Part shown: one piece after another, positions 1 through 9,146 of the stretch
How the letters are laid out: the number at the start of each line of letters is the position of its first letter
Numbering within the stretch: position 1 is the stretch's first letter
NCBI RefSeq assembly: GCF_004340685.1
Contig: NZ_SLUN01000001.1
Coordinates: 62,001-126,000 of the forward strand
Direction of reading: 5' to 3'
DNA length: 64,000 nt
Source of the DNA: Hydrogenispora ethanolica
GTDB taxonomy: Bacteria; Bacillota; UBA4882; UBA8346
Program-made: the position numbers and the translations under genes
The notes under the pieces: model-generated
The model's database searches: none
Seen by the model: only the letters and a program-made list of their open reading frames with translations
Told to the model about the DNA's origin: nothing

Positions 1-318
1 GAAATGGATCAGCGTGTGCTGGACGATCTCCGAGAACCCCACGTCGATGGTATCGTTCTCCATCCGGTTCATCTGGACCCTGATATTCTGGCACACCTGG
101 TTGACGACCTGGATCGAATAGGTGTTGATCTTGTTGCGAATCGCCATGCTCGACTGGCGGAAGGAGTAGAGCCCGGTAATGACCATGGGCAACAGCGAAA
201 GCAGCAAAAACAGCAGAATCAGCCGGGTCTGGATCCGGATGCTGCGGATGGCGTACCCGGCTTTCCGCCTCAGGCTGGCCAGGTTTTTCAGGTTGACGCG
301 CTGGAAGATGGGATGCAT
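1..318 (-). CDS. Sensor histidine kinase, N-terminal part (cut by left edge)
   Basis: The reading frame is open from an ATG at 318 to the window edge (106 codons). A basic N-terminus is followed by one strongly hydrophobic segment (about residues 34-52, containing LILLFLLLSLLPMVITG), then an extracytoplasmic stretch beginning with a YSFRQSS-like sequence. This layout is typical of the Cache-type sensor region of YesM-like kinases that sit beside sugar ABC transporters. GGAGG/GGAAGG sequences lie just upstream of the ATG. It follows the permease gene on the same strand after about 190 bases, so it is probably the last gene of the transporter operon and may sense the transported sugar. The catalytic domains lie outside the window, so the kinase call is inferred from the N-terminus and context. 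Confidence 0.6.
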   Translation of the reverse strand, partial: MHPIFQRVNLKNLASLRRKAGYAIRSIRIQTRLILLFLLLSLLPMVITGLYSFRQSSMAIRNKINTYSIQVVNQVCQNIRVQMNRMENDTIDVGFSEIVQHTLIHF

Positions 319-511
319 CGGCCTCCGGCCTTCCGTTTCATGATCGATCGAATGAAAGGGGCGGGAACCTCCCATTCCGGAAAACGATTACTCCGGTCCA
401 TGCCGCAATCCGCTTCCGGGACCGCCCTTCAAAGCGCGGCTTGGCCGGAAACCGATTGACCCGTTGGATGACCGGAGTAAGCAAACACCCGAAACCGCGG
501 CCGGCCCGGAC

Positions 512-1399
512 CTATTCCTTAATGGCGCCGACCGTCAAACCGGAGATGAACGCCTTTTGGTTGCAGAAGAAGACGATAATGATGGGAATGACGGACAGTA
601 CCGCCCCGGACATCAACATATCGTAATTGTTGCCGTAAGGGGTCATCAACGAGGCCAACCCGATCGGCAAGGTCATATTTTCATCGCTACGAAGGGCGAT
701 CAACGGCCAGACCACGCTGTTCCAGCTGAACATCGCCTGCAGGATGGTCATGGCTCCGAAGGCCGGCTTCATGATCGGCATCATGATCCGGAAATAGATC
801 CCAAACTCCGAGCAGCCGTCGATCCGGCCCGCGTCGATCAAGTCCTTGGGCAGGCCCACCGCGAACTGCCGGAAGAAGAAGACCGCCACCGGCGGCACGG
901 CGAAGGGCAGGATCACCCCGGCGTAGGTGTCGATCAGCCGGATCGAGACGATCAGCTGGTACAACGGGAGGATCAAAATCTCGATCGGCACCATCATCAC
1001 CACCAGCACGCAGACGAAGATCAGGTTGCGGCCCCGGAATCTGTAAACCGCCAGGGCGTAGCCGACCATGGCGCTGAGGAAGATCGAGACGACCGTCTGG
1101 AAGAAGGTGATCATCACACTATTTTTATACCAATGGAGGTAAATTCCTTCTTTTCCGGTGAAAAGCGCCCCATAATTTTGGAGCGACATGATCTCCGGCT
1201 GCAGGTTGACGTTGATCCCGTTGCGGATCATCTCCGCCCCCGGTTTGAATGAGGAGACCAGCATAAAGTAGAACGGCGCCAGGGTGAAGAGGGAAAAAGC
1301 CAGCAATACCAGCATGGCGACCAGGGTGGCAGGCCGGAACTGCCGTTTTTTCGGGGCCATCGGGTCCGCTGCGGCCGACATTTCCATGGAACGGTTCAT
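512..1399 (-). CDS. Sugar ABC transporter permease, MalG type
   Basis: A 295-residue inner-membrane permease of the carbohydrate-uptake CUT1 family. Six hydrophobic segments are visible. The cytoplasmic EAA loop, which docks the ATPase, is present in the second half (DAGRIDGCSEFGIYFRIMMP). The reading frame opens further upstream with a TTG, but I chose the ATG at 1399. It lies two bases past the preceding stop codon and has an AAGGA ribosome site about 11 bases upstream. Start and stop positions imply translation coupled to the MalF-type gene. It forms the membrane channel together with that protein. No ATPase gene is in the cluster; CUT1 systems often share one MsmX-like ATPase encoded elsewhere (known for the family, inferred here). 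Confidence 0.93.
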   Translation of the reverse strand: MNRSMEMSAAADPMAPKKRQFRPATLVAMLVLLAFSLFTLAPFYFMLVSSFKPGAEMIRNGINVNLQPEIMSLQNYGALFTGKEGIYLHWYKNSVMITFFQTVVSIFLSAMVGYALAVYRFRGRNLIFVCVLVVMMVPIEILILPLYQLIVSIRLIDTYAGVILPFAVPPVAVFFFRQFAVGLPKDLIDAGRIDGCSEFGIYFRIMMPIMKPAFGAMTILQAMFSWNSVVWPLIALRSDENMTLPIGLASLMTPYGNNYDMLMSGAVLSVIPIIIVFFCNQKAFISGLTVGAIKE

Positions 1400-1400
1400 C

Positions 1401-2303
1401 TTAATCACTATCCTTCTTGAAGAATCCAAAACAGGTCAACTGGATCAGATTGACCAGCATCACCAGAATGACCAGCGTAATTCCGATGGCCGAGGCGAAA
1501 CCCATGTCGAAATTGTTGAAACCCATCTGATAGATGTAGGAGACGATGGTCATCCCGATATCGCCGGGGGTGGCCGTTTTCCAAAAGGCGTAACTCTCGG
1601 CGAACATCGAGAATCCGCCGTAGACGCTGATGGTGATCACGTAAATGATCACCGGTTTCAAGCCGGGCAGCGTAATGCAACGGAAGCGGTCCCAGGCGCC
1701 CGCGCCGTCGATCTCCGCCGCCTCGTACAATTCCTGGGAGATCCCCTGCAGCCCCGATAAGAAATAGACCATGTTCACGCCCAGCCAGCGCCAGGTGCAG
1801 AGCAGGACTAGGGCGAACATGGCCGGGCCTTTGATCTGCAGCCAGGTGATGGGCTTCATGCCGAAGAGTCCGGTGACCGCATTGGCCAGGGTGGTCGCCT
1901 GCTCGCCGAAGGAATAGCGAAAGAAGATGCCGGCCACGATGACCGAGGTCAGCGCCGGAATGAACAGCGCGGATTTGAAAAAGCCGGTGAACCGGACACG
2001 CTTGTGGTTGACCAGCACCGCCAGCAGGATGGGCAGCGGCACCAGCACCAGAATGGTCCAGAAGGTGTATTGGCTGGTGGTGCGCAGCGCATTGAAGAAA
2101 TGTTCGTTGAGCAGCCGCCCGTAATTGGACCAGCCGATGAAGGTCACGTCGCCAAAGCCGGCGATCCGCTGAAAGCTCATTTGGATCGTGGCGATGAACG
2201 GGTACAGATAAAACAGCAGGAAGGAGAGGACGAAGGGGGCCACGAAGAAATACGGCACCGCCTTGGGTGAGTTCAAAAGGGAGCGCCATAACGATTTTTT
2301 CAT
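1401..2303 (-). CDS. Sugar ABC transporter permease, MalF type
   Basis: A 300-residue CUT1-family permease, the partner of the MalG-type subunit encoded just downstream. The N-terminal membrane segment (PYFFVAPFVLSFLLFYLYPF) is the usual start of MalF/UgpA-like subunits without a long periplasmic loop. The EAA motif is clear (EAAEIDGAGAWDRFRCITLP). The length is normal for the family. It lies about 195 bases after the binding-protein gene, with a large hairpin between them that probably lowers permease expression relative to the binding protein. The substrate is not readable from sequence; a mono- or oligosaccharide is likely. Confidence 0.93.
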   Translation of the reverse strand: MKKSLWRSLLNSPKAVPYFFVAPFVLSFLLFYLYPFIATIQMSFQRIAGFGDVTFIGWSNYGRLLNEHFFNALRTTSQYTFWTILVLVPLPILLAVLVNHKRVRFTGFFKSALFIPALTSVIVAGIFFRYSFGEQATTLANAVTGLFGMKPITWLQIKGPAMFALVLLCTWRWLGVNMVYFLSGLQGISQELYEAAEIDGAGAWDRFRCITLPGLKPVIIYVITISVYGGFSMFAESYAFWKTATPGDIGMTIVSYIYQMGFNNFDMGFASAIGITLVILVMLVNLIQLTCFGFFKKDSD

Positions 2304-2378
2304 ATCTCATCACCAAATTTTTTTCGTAAGATTCTGTGAGACTGCGCGAGAGTTTCCAATCCGCCGGGAATAGTCGAG

Positions 2379-2434
2379 AAGGGCTGTAAATTGGCGCTGC
2401 GTAACGGCTTGGCGGTGAATCTTTTACAGCCCTT
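2379..2434 (-). terminator. Intercistronic hairpin between binding-protein and permease genes
   Basis: AAGGGCTGTAAA (2379-2390) pairs with TTTACAGCCCTT (2423-2434), a 12-base perfect stem with a 32-base loop. It sits between the end of the binding-protein gene and the permease genes. Such hairpins commonly stabilise the upstream message or cause partial termination, giving more binding protein than permease. No U-run follows, so partial termination is not certain. Confidence 0.55.
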
Positions 2435-2498
2435 TTCGTATTCTGGTGGCGCGGCGCTGCGACGAGCGCCGGCTTTCCTTACCGTTTAGGGACCGAGC

Positions 2499-3776
2499 TT
2501 ATTTCCGGAGTTCGTCGGCGACTTCCTTCAATACCTGCTCCGGAGTGGCGCTCTGTTCCTTCAGAGCCTTGAAGCTCACGTTTTTCTTGATCAGGTCGAT
2601 GGCCAGCGGATATTTCTCGGTGATCACCGTCGGTCCGATCTCATCCTTGATATCGGTCAGCATGTTGAAGATGTCCTTGCCAAAGTAGTTGGTGTACTGG
2701 TTGTCAGCCTTCATGGCCGGATCGCTCCAGACGTCCCAACGGATCGGGTCGAAGCCCAACAGCGTCCAGGTCTTGATCGCGCCTTCCTTGGAGAGTTTGG
2801 CGGCGGCCATCAATTTGAGGGCCAGCGCTTTATTTTTGGACTGGGCCGTGATGACGGTTCCGGTGCCGCCCATGCCGGCGGAGCGGTTGCCGCCCTTCTT
2901 CCAGGCCGGCAGCGGACGGATGATCATTTTGCCTTTCAGGTCGGGCATATATTGGACGAACCGTCCCATGTACCACATCGGCATCATCAGCGAAGCGGCG
3001 CCGCCTTTATTCATGAACGCCCAGTACTCTTCGGAGTGATGATAGCCGCCGGGGGCCGGGATGGCGATCTTGTCTTTGTAAATCATGTCCTTCAAGAAGG
3101 TCAGCACTTTCACATTGGCCGGGGAGTCCAGAATGACCTTGCCGTTTTTGGCGAAGATATCCGAACCGTACTGGCTGAGCAGGGGATAGAAAGTCCATTG
3201 TTCGGTGACTTCCACGGTGGTCATGGGTTTGCCGGTGGCGGCGACCACTTTTTTACCGGCCGCCACGTAATCGTCCCAAGTCAGGATCTTGTTGGCGTCC
3301 ACGCCGGCTTTGTCCAGGTACTCTTTGTTATAATACATGACGGTGGCGCCCACATGGTAATCGACGCCGTAGTATTGGCCGTTCTTGGCGTAGTTGTCGA
3401 AACGGGCTTTGATACATTTGGAGAGCACCGGTTTGACGATGCTGTTTAAAGAGACGAGTTGCGGAGTCTTACCTTTCAGGTAGTTGGCGAATTTGCTGAT
3501 CTCGATGTCGGCCAGGTCGGGAGCGCCCACGCCGGATTGCAACGCCACCAACAGTTTGTTGTGCATCTCATCGTAGTTGTAGACCTCGGTCTTCAGGGCG
3601 ATGGGCTGGGCCGGATGCGCCTTGTTCCAGGTCGCTACCGCGTCATCCCAGAAGCCCTTGTGCAACTCCTGGAAGGTCCAGAACGTCAGGGTGGTCGCTT
3701 TGGGAGCGGCGTAGCCCGGGAAGGCCATGGCCAGCGCGACGATAAGAATTAACAACCATGCGGTAATTCTTCTCAT
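2499..3776 (-). CDS. Sugar ABC transporter substrate-binding protein
   Basis: A 425-residue extracellular solute-binding protein of the family 1 (MalE/UgpB-like) group. It starts with a classic signal peptide (MRRITAWLLILIVALAMAFPGYA) and then the LTFWTF opening strand typical of this fold. There is no lipobox cysteine. Monoderm Bacillota normally tether these proteins as lipoproteins, so a soluble periplasmic protein hints at an outer membrane. The ribosome site GGAGGAG is ideally placed before the ATG. A TATAAT-like -10 lies on the minus strand at 3818-3813, without a good -35. It is the first gene of the operon binding protein, MalF, MalG, kinase. Confidence 0.93.
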   Translation of the reverse strand: MRRITAWLLILIVALAMAFPGYAAPKATTLTFWTFQELHKGFWDDAVATWNKAHPAQPIALKTEVYNYDEMHNKLLVALQSGVGAPDLADIEISKFANYLKGKTPQLVSLNSIVKPVLSKCIKARFDNYAKNGQYYGVDYHVGATVMYYNKEYLDKAGVDANKILTWDDYVAAGKKVVAATGKPMTTVEVTEQWTFYPLLSQYGSDIFAKNGKVILDSPANVKVLTFLKDMIYKDKIAIPAPGGYHHSEEYWAFMNKGGAASLMMPMWYMGRFVQYMPDLKGKMIIRPLPAWKKGGNRSAGMGGTGTVITAQSKNKALALKLMAAAKLSKEGAIKTWTLLGFDPIRWDVWSDPAMKADNQYTNYFGKDIFNMLTDIKDEIGPTVITEKYPLAIDLIKKNVSFKALKEQSATPEQVLKEVADELRK

Positions 3777-3953
3777 ACAATCTCCTCCTATATTTTTGGT
3801 TACGACACCCTTATTATAAGACAGCGCCCGATCGTTCTCACTCCATTTTTTTTACCTTTTACTATAAATTTGTAACCGAATGTTTACCATCATGCAACAG
3901 TATTGAAATTCCCATCCCATTCGCCGGGTCCGTCCGGCGGTTTCCGGGCATGG

Positions 3954-3980
3954 AAAAAGACGGCCTTCTTTCAGCCGTCT
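3954..3980 (-). terminator. Rho-independent terminator after the SGNH hydrolase gene
   Basis: AGACGGC (3958-3964) and GCCGTCT (3974-3980) form a 7-bp stem with a 9-base loop. On the minus strand it is followed by TTTTT. It lies about 60 bases downstream of the hydrolase stop codon, so it ends the psuG-psuK-hydrolase transcript. Confidence 0.8.
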
Positions 3981-4040
3981 CTGATCGCTTGCCTCAGGTC
4001 CGTTTTCGCCCCTGGGAATGGCGGGAACCGCTCCCTCCCT

Positions 4041-4673
4041 TTAGTCCGGCAATATCAGCCGGACCCGCTCGGCCACTGCCAGCCCCAGCTTGGCATGCTC
4101 GCCCGGTTCGAGATGGATCCCGTCCAGCTCGCTCGAACGGACCAGCTCCGCCGTATCCAGCAGATCGCAGCCCCGTTCCGCCGCCACCTGGCGGTAGTAC
4201 TTCCCGAACTGCCGCGACTTCGCCGCGGCGCCTTTGAACATCTCCTGAAAACGCTCATGTAATGTAGCCACCGGCGGCGGGGCCAGCAATAACACCCGGG
4301 GCGGCCCTGCGTCCCGTCCGGCCCGGGAGTTTTGAACCACCTCCACCAGCACGCCCGCGCCCTGGGCGATATCGAAGGCCGTCAGGGAGAAGCGGTGTTT
4401 CAAATCATTGGTGCCCAGCATGATGATGACCAGGTCGAGCGGCTGGTGCGTGTCCAGGCAGGGTATCAAATATTCCTTGCCGTTCTTGTAGCCCTCGATC
4501 GGATCATTCCAGACCGTGGTCCGGCCGCCGAGGCCTTCCTCGATGACCCGGTATCCGTCGCCGAGCGCCCGGCGGAGCACTCCCGGCCAGCGCGTCTCCG
4601 GGTCAAAACGGGCCCCGCCCCCGGGATCGCTGCCCCAGGTGTTGGAGTCGCCATAGCAGAGAATCGTCTTCAT
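4041..4673 (-). CDS. SGNH/GDSL-family hydrolase (esterase)
   Basis: A 210-residue SGNH hydrolase. The four blocks are visible: GDSN with the nucleophilic serine near residue 9, a conserved glycine in the GLGGRTT stretch, GTND with its oxyanion asparagine near residue 95, and DGIHLEPGEH carrying the catalytic Asp/His near the C-terminus. There is no signal peptide, so it acts in the cytoplasm, probably as a deacetylase or esterase. The frame extends eight codons upstream, but the ATG at 4673 has a GGAGGAAGG ribosome site. It is the third gene of a probable operon with psuG and psuK. The substrate is unknown; a link to nucleoside or sugar ester turnover is only suggested by context. Confidence 0.88.
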   Translation of the reverse strand: MKTILCYGDSNTWGSDPGGGARFDPETRWPGVLRRALGDGYRVIEEGLGGRTTVWNDPIEGYKNGKEYLIPCLDTHQPLDLVIIMLGTNDLKHRFSLTAFDIAQGAGVLVEVVQNSRAGRDAGPPRVLLLAPPPVATLHERFQEMFKGAAAKSRQFGKYYRQVAAERGCDLLDTAELVRSSELDGIHLEPGEHAKLGLAVAERVRLILPD

Positions 4674-4716
4674 GGTCAACCTTCCTCCTTCATTCATTCA
4701 GCGCTCCGCCCCCCGG

Positions 4717-5655
4717 TCATGGCCGGACGGGCGGCGCGGCGGCGAGCGCTTCGACCTGGGCGCGGCTGAGCCGCGGGTTCACCGTCTCCGGCGCGGCAAC
4801 CGTGAGCGCGGCCGCGGCCAGGCCGCGCCGGCAGGCCTCCGCCAGCTCCATCCCGCGCACCAGCCCATAGATGACCCCGGCGGTCAGCGCGTCGCCGGCT
4901 CCGGTCACTTCCGCCACCGTCGCGGGGTAGCTCCCCAGCAGGAGACTGCCGGCTTGGGTGGTGCAGCAGAGGCCGGCCTCGCCCAGGGTGGTGATGACCG
5001 TGGCCACGCCCCGGTCCACCAGCACTTGAGCGCTCCGCGCCACCGTCCGGCGCTCCGGCTCCGTTCCCGTCAGCGCCGCCAATTCGTCCAGGTTGGGCGT
5101 GAGGAGGCTGATCCCGCCGCAATGGGCGGCGACCCGTTGCGCCTTGACCACCGATACTGGCTCGACCGCCAGGGGCACCCCGGACATCCGGGAAAAGGCG
5201 CTCAGAAAAGCGATGGCCGCTTCGGGAATGTTGGCGTCGCAGACGATATAGCGGGCGGCGCGAAACAGAGCCAGCTTGGACTGGAGATACTCCACGCTGA
5301 GCCGGTCGAGCACGGCCATGTCGGCCAGCGCCGCCACCAGCTCGCCGTCCCGATCGAGCAGGGCGATATAGGTTCCGGTCCGTTCGGTTTCCAGCTGGAG
5401 CAGATGCCGGAGATCGACGCCGGCCGCGGCGGTCTCCCGGACGATCCGTTCCCCTTCCGGGTCGGCGCCGACGGCGCTCAGCAGGGTCACCGCCACGTCC
5501 AGCCGGGCCAGGTTTTCGGCGATATTGCGGCCCACCCCGCCGGGGGTGGCTTGCAGGGTTCCGGGATTGGAGGTGCGCAGCTCAAACCGGCCGCTGGTTT
5601 GGCCTTTGAGATCGACATTGATCCCGCCGACCACCACCACTTCGGGCTGGCTCAT
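4717..5655 (-). CDS. psuK: Pseudouridine kinase (PfkB family)
   Basis: A 312-residue PfkB/ribokinase-family sugar kinase. The N-terminal GGINVDLKG and GGVGRNIAENLARL motifs and the C-terminal GAGDALTAG motif with the catalytic aspartate are all present. The family covers many substrates. Pseudouridine is assigned because the gene lies 51 bases behind psuG, and the pair is the standard bacterial route: the kinase makes pseudouridine 5'-phosphate and the glycosidase cleaves it. The start at 5655 (MSQPEV) was chosen over one 12 codons upstream because GGGGTGA lies at the right distance. It is cytoplasmic. Confidence 0.85.
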   Translation of the reverse strand: MSQPEVVVVGGINVDLKGQTSGRFELRTSNPGTLQATPGGVGRNIAENLARLDVAVTLLSAVGADPEGERIVRETAAAGVDLRHLLQLETERTGTYIALLDRDGELVAALADMAVLDRLSVEYLQSKLALFRAARYIVCDANIPEAAIAFLSAFSRMSGVPLAVEPVSVVKAQRVAAHCGGISLLTPNLDELAALTGTEPERRTVARSAQVLVDRGVATVITTLGEAGLCCTTQAGSLLLGSYPATVAEVTGAGDALTAGVIYGLVRGMELAEACRRGLAAAALTVAAPETVNPRLSRAQVEALAAAPPVRP

Positions 5656-5706
5656 TCCGGATTCACCCCATCTTTCACATGGCGTTGGCATGGCTCCCCG
5701 CCCGTT

Positions 5707-6633
5707 TCAGCGCGGCCGGCCGCTATAGGCCACGGCGATGCGCGCCGCCAGTTCGGCGTTGTTCTTCACCAGCGCCATATTGGTCTCCAGGCTCTCTCCG
5801 GCGGTGAGCTCCTTGACTTTGGCGAGCAGGAAGGGCGTGACTTCCTTGCCTTTGACCTTGCCGGCCGCCGCTTCGGCCAGCGCGGCGGCGATGGCTTCAT
5901 CGATCAGCGCGGCGGGCGCTTCGAAGGCTTCCGGCACCGGATTGGCGATCACCACCCCGCCGTCCAGTCCCAGTTCCCATTTGGCCTGCAAGATGCGGGC
6001 GCATTCCTCCGGGGTGGCCACCGGATAATCCACGCCGTAACCGCTCTTCCGGTTATAAAAGGCCGGAAATTCGGTGGTCTGATAGCCCAGGACCGGCACG
6101 CCCAGCGTCTCCAGCTTCTCCAGGGTCAGTCCGATATCCAGGATCGATTTGGCGCCGGCGCAGATCACCGCCACGCTGGTCTGGGCCAGCTCGGTCAGGT
6201 CGGCCGAGATGTCCATGGATTGAGCGGCGCCGCGATGGACGCCGCCGATTCCGCCGGTGGCGAAGAAGCGCACGCCGGCCAGGGCCGCGCCGATCATGGT
6301 CGCCGCCACGGTGGTCGCGCCGGTCTTGCCCAGCGCCACCGCGTACGGGATGTCGCGGCGGCTCACTTTCAAGACGTCGTGGGCCGTGGCCAGCTGCTGC
6401 AGCTGTTCTTCGTTCAGGCCGACGGTGATTCGGCCCGCCATGATGGCGATGGTGGCGGGCACGGCGCCATTCTCGCGGATAATGGCCTCCAGCTGTTTGG
6501 CGGTATTCAGGTTCTCCGGGTAGGGCATCCCGTGCGAGATGATGGTGGATTCCAGCGCCACCACCGGCCGGTTCCCGGCCAGGGCCGCCGCCACCTCCGG
6601 ATGGATGTCAAGATATTTTGCGAAATCTGCCAT
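5707..6633 (-). CDS. psuG: Pseudouridine-5'-phosphate glycosidase
   Basis: A 308-residue PsuG. Signature stretches are [16 protein letters not shown] near the start, the [12 protein letters not shown] motif in the middle, and an [10 protein letters not shown] motif near the C-terminus. The enzyme reversibly splits pseudouridine 5'-phosphate into uracil and ribose 5-phosphate, salvaging the C-nucleoside released from RNA turnover. The length matches the family. The ATG at 6633 has a GGAGGT site; the longer frame from 6690 lacks one. It leads the operon psuG-psuK-SGNH hydrolase and lies behind the lrgAB terminator, so it probably has its own promoter in 6640-6780. Confidence 0.95.
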   Translation of the reverse strand: MADFAKYLDIHPEVAAALAGNRPVVALESTIISHGMPYPENLNTAKQLEAIIRENGAVPATIAIMAGRITVGLNEEQLQQLATAHDVLKVSRRDIPYAVALGKTGATTVAATMIGAALAGVRFFATGGIGGVHRGAAQSMDISADLTELAQTSVAVICAGAKSILDIGLTLEKLETLGVPVLGYQTTEFPAFYNRKSGYGVDYPVATPEECARILQAKWELGLDGGVVIANPVPEAFEAPAALIDEAIAAALAEAAAGKVKGKEVTPFLLAKVKELTAGESLETNMALVKNNAELAARIAVAYSGRPR

Positions 6634-6775
6634 GTTTGACCTCCGTTTGCCGTTTGTTAATGAATCGGTCCGGCGGCAGCGCCGGGCCATGATGCCATTT
6701 TACCATATTTTACAGTCCAGTTGATCGCCGCGGCCGCTTCTTTAACCAAAACTTTCCTCGAAAAATCCCTAAAAA

Positions 6776-6808
6776 ACAGCAAAAGGGCGACCCGGGGGCC
6801 TGCCCTTT
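6776..6808 (-). terminator. Terminator after lrgB
   Basis: AAAGGGC (6782-6788) pairs with GCCCTTT (6802-6808). On the minus strand the stem is followed by TTGCTGTTTTTT. It separates lrgAB from the psuG operon. Confidence 0.65.
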
Positions 6809-6855
6809 CCTTATCGGATTATCCGGCGAAACGCCGCCATGAGCCGGCCGGGGGC

Positions 6856-7545
6856 TCAGATCAGCCGGACCAGCAGCGGCGCCAGCAACACGATGACCAG
6901 CCCGGCGATGCCGATGGCCAGTCCGCTCATGGCTCCCTCGGTCTCGCCCAGTTCCAGCGCTTTGGTGGTCCCGATGGCGTGGGAGGCGGTGCCGATGGCG
7001 ATTCCCACGGCCACTTTGTCGCGGATCCCGCAGCACCTGCAGAGCGCCGGCCCGATCACCGCGCCGGCGATGCCGCTGACGATGATGGCGGCGACCGTGA
7101 TCGGGGTAATGCCGCCCAGCTCCTTGGCGACCTCGATTCCGATCGGCGTGGTGACCGACTTGGGAACCAGCGAAATGCCCACCGCCGGGTCCAGGCCGAA
7201 CCATTTGGCAAAGACCAGGGCGCTGGCCACCGCGGTGACGCTGCCCGCTCCGACTCCGGCCATGATCGGAACGATATTCGCCCTCAGCAGCGGCAGTTGC
7301 CGGTAGAGGGGCACCGCCAGGACCACCGTGGCCGGTCCCAGGAACAATGAGATGAATTGGCCGCCAACGTTGAATGAGGCCAGACTGATCCGGAAATGCA
7401 GCAGCACGCCGATGATTAGGAGCACGCTGATCAGATAGGCGTTCAACACCGCGAGCTTAGTGCGGCGGTTGATGAAGAGCCCGATCTCGAAGGCCAGCAC
7501 CGACAGGAGGATTCCGAAGAGCGGCGAATGCCATAATGCTTTCAT
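6856..7545 (-). CDS. lrgB: LrgB-family membrane protein
   Basis: A 229-residue multi-span membrane protein of the LrgB/CidB family. Characteristic sequences are VLNAYLISVLLIIG, FLGPATVVLAVPLYRQ and the long C-terminal stretch AIGTASHAIGTTKALELGETEGAMSG. LrgAB pairs export metabolites such as pyruvate or glycolate and are also linked to control of autolysis. The ATG at 7545 overlaps the lrgA stop as ATGA, so the two are translationally coupled; the longer frame to 7641 runs inside lrgA and is not used. Confidence 0.92.
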   Translation of the reverse strand: MKALWHSPLFGILLSVLAFEIGLFINRRTKLAVLNAYLISVLLIIGVLLHFRISLASFNVGGQFISLFLGPATVVLAVPLYRQLPLLRANIVPIMAGVGAGSVTAVASALVFAKWFGLDPAVGISLVPKSVTTPIGIEVAKELGGITPITVAAIIVSGIAGAVIGPALCRCCGIRDKVAVGIAIGTASHAIGTTKALELGETEGAMSGLAIGIAGLVIVLLAPLLVRLI

Positions 7546-7892
7546 CGTTTGGCACCCCGCTTGACCCATTGGACGACGTGGCCGGTGACCAGCATCACCA
7601 GAGCGGTGGTGACCAGACAGATGCCCAAAACCGCCAGCCATTGGCCGCGCAGCACGCCCAGGCAGGCGATGACGCCCACCCCCGCCGGGATGAAGAAAAA
7701 GGCCAGGTGATCCAGGAGAAAGTCGCTGAGCTCCGCGATCATCTCCAGTTTGATGATCCCGGCGCAGAGACAGCCGAAGAGAATGAGCATCCCCAGAACA
7801 TTGCCGGGTATCGGCAGCCGGAGCCAGGCATGCAGCAGTTCGCCGAGGAAACAGAGGCCGGTGATGATCCCGGCCTGTCGCAGCAGTTTCAT
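7542..7892 (-). CDS. lrgA: LrgA/CidA-family holin-like protein
   Basis: A 116-residue protein with four membrane segments, of the LrgA/CidA (UPF0299-like) family. The motif LRLPIPGNVLGMLILF near residue 25 and FFFIPAGVGVI in the middle are diagnostic. It acts with LrgB. GAAGGGA precedes the ATG. A TACAAT-like -10 lies about 50 bases upstream on the minus strand. Confidence 0.92.
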   Translation of the reverse strand: MKLLRQAGIITGLCFLGELLHAWLRLPIPGNVLGMLILFGCLCAGIIKLEMIAELSDFLLDHLAFFFIPAGVGVIACLGVLRGQWLAVLGICLVTTALVMLVTGHVVQWVKRGAKR

Positions 7893-8285
7893 GAAAGTCC
7901 CTTCAATTCTTGTAGCCGATGGCGCCTGAGCGGCACCACGACCATTGTAACACGCTCCCGATCCCGCTTCAACCTGGCCCGGCCAATTTGACAGGATTTC
8001 ACCGTTTCTTAACCCAATGTTTGCGGCCGGGAAACCCGGGGGAAGCCGGAGGAAGTCGATGCCCTCAAAGCCCTTTGAGTTTGTTCCGGGACACGGAAGG
8101 CGGGATTTTCGATGCTTTCCCAGTAAAACATACTGAATTCATCAGGGACTGGTTTCGAATCCATCGAAAAAAGACCGGTACCGGGCTTTTCGTTGATGGA
8201 ACATTTTTCAATTCCGCCCCGTCTAATAAAAAAAGAGCGAAGTCCCATCCCACCCCAATCTACCCCATCTCAGGAGGAATGAACC
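7893..8285. other. Intergenic region between divergent lrgA and LPP20-like gene
   Basis: The stretch holds the probable lrgA promoter at its left end and the ribosome site GGAGG of the 8286 gene at its right end. The right half (8090-8270) is AT-richer than the neighbours. Short open frames here (minus strand, 8009-8253) have no ribosome site and no protein-like composition. I see no other feature. Confidence 0.5.
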
Positions 8286-9146
8286 ATGCGCTCCCTGCTG
8301 CCGCTCCAAACCATCATCCTAACCCTGCTGACCCTGGCCTTCACCGCCCGGACAGCCTCCGCCGCGCTGCTGGAACCCTATGACAAAGGCGCGATCGATT
8401 GGGAACAGGGCCTGATCCGGGTGGTCGGCTACGGCAGCCCGCCGTCGGACCGGAACGGGGCCGACGGCGCTCCCCCGGCCATCTGGGCCGCCAAGGCCGA
8501 CGCGCTGCGCAACGCCCTGGAGCTGGTCACCCAAGTCCGGGTGAACGGCTCCACCACCGTGGCCCAGCTGCTCCTGGCCGGCGATCTCAGCGTCTCCGGC
8601 ATCGAGGACTACTTAAACAGCGGCCGTTTCGGCGAGCCGCGCTTTGCCCCGGGCGGGATCTGCAGCATCACCTATCTCCTGCCCCTGGGCGAACTCTCCG
8701 CCAAGGTCGCGCCGGTGGCGGGACGGGCCGGACGCCGGACCGCGGCGCTCCCCCCGGCCAATGCGCCGATGGCCCCCATGGCCCCGCTGGCCTACAGCGG
8801 CATCATCATCGACGCCCGGCGCACCGGGCTCAGTCCGGCGCTCTATCCCCAGATCCTCGACAGCCGGGGCTATCTGCTCTACGGCCCGGGCCTGGCCCAG
8901 CCGGCGGCGGACCCGGCCCAAACCATCGTCGCCTATTCCCGCTCCCCGGAACAGGCCCAGTCCCTGCCGCGCATCGGCAATAATCCGCTGTTTCTGACCG
9001 CCGCCGCGGCCCAGGCCGAGCCGGACGGGGGAACCGCCACCGATCCGGTGCTCGGCCTCCGGGCGGCCCGTCATTTCCGGGCGGCCGTGGTCCAAAGCGA
9101 CATTCTGGGCAGCCTGGCGGTGGTGATTGTGATCGACGCGCCCTGA
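8286..9146 (+). CDS. LPP20-family secreted protein
   Basis: A 286-residue protein with a signal peptide (MRSLLPLQTIILTLLTLAFT, cleavage after ARTASA). Residues about 35-140 resemble the LPP20/FlgP-like domain: an AAKADALRNALELV helix, VRVNGSTTV, then a GGICSITYLLPLG strand. A second conserved block, YSGIIIDARRTGLSPALYP, is also seen in LPP20-like proteins of diderm bacteria. A proline/alanine linker joins the parts. In diderms these proteins sit in the periplasm or under the outer membrane and some assist the flagellar outer rings. GGAGG lies before the ATG. The exact role is unknown. Confidence 0.65.
   Translation: MRSLLPLQTIILTLLTLAFTARTASAALLEPYDKGAIDWEQGLIRVVGYGSPPSDRNGADGAPPAIWAAKADALRNALELVTQVRVNGSTTVAQLLLAGDLSVSGIEDYLNSGRFGEPRFAPGGICSITYLLPLGELSAKVAPVAGRAGRRTAALPPANAPMAPMAPLAYSGIIIDARRTGLSPALYPQILDSRGYLLYGPGLAQPAADPAQTIVAYSRSPEQAQSLPRIGNNPLFLTAAAAQAEPDGGTATDPVLGLRAARHFRAAVVQSDILGSLAVVIVIDAP

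Noticed and set aside
4672-6639. 655-residue plus-strand open frame opposite psuK/psuG
   Set aside because: Antisense to clear genes; Gly/His/Arg-rich composition typical of GC-rich shadow frames, with no domain. The same holds for the long plus-strand frames at 39311-41353, 41804-44059 and 59741-62179.
8009-8253. Two small minus-strand open frames between lrgA and the LPP20-like gene
   Set aside because: No ribosome site, overlapping each other, unlike protein in composition.
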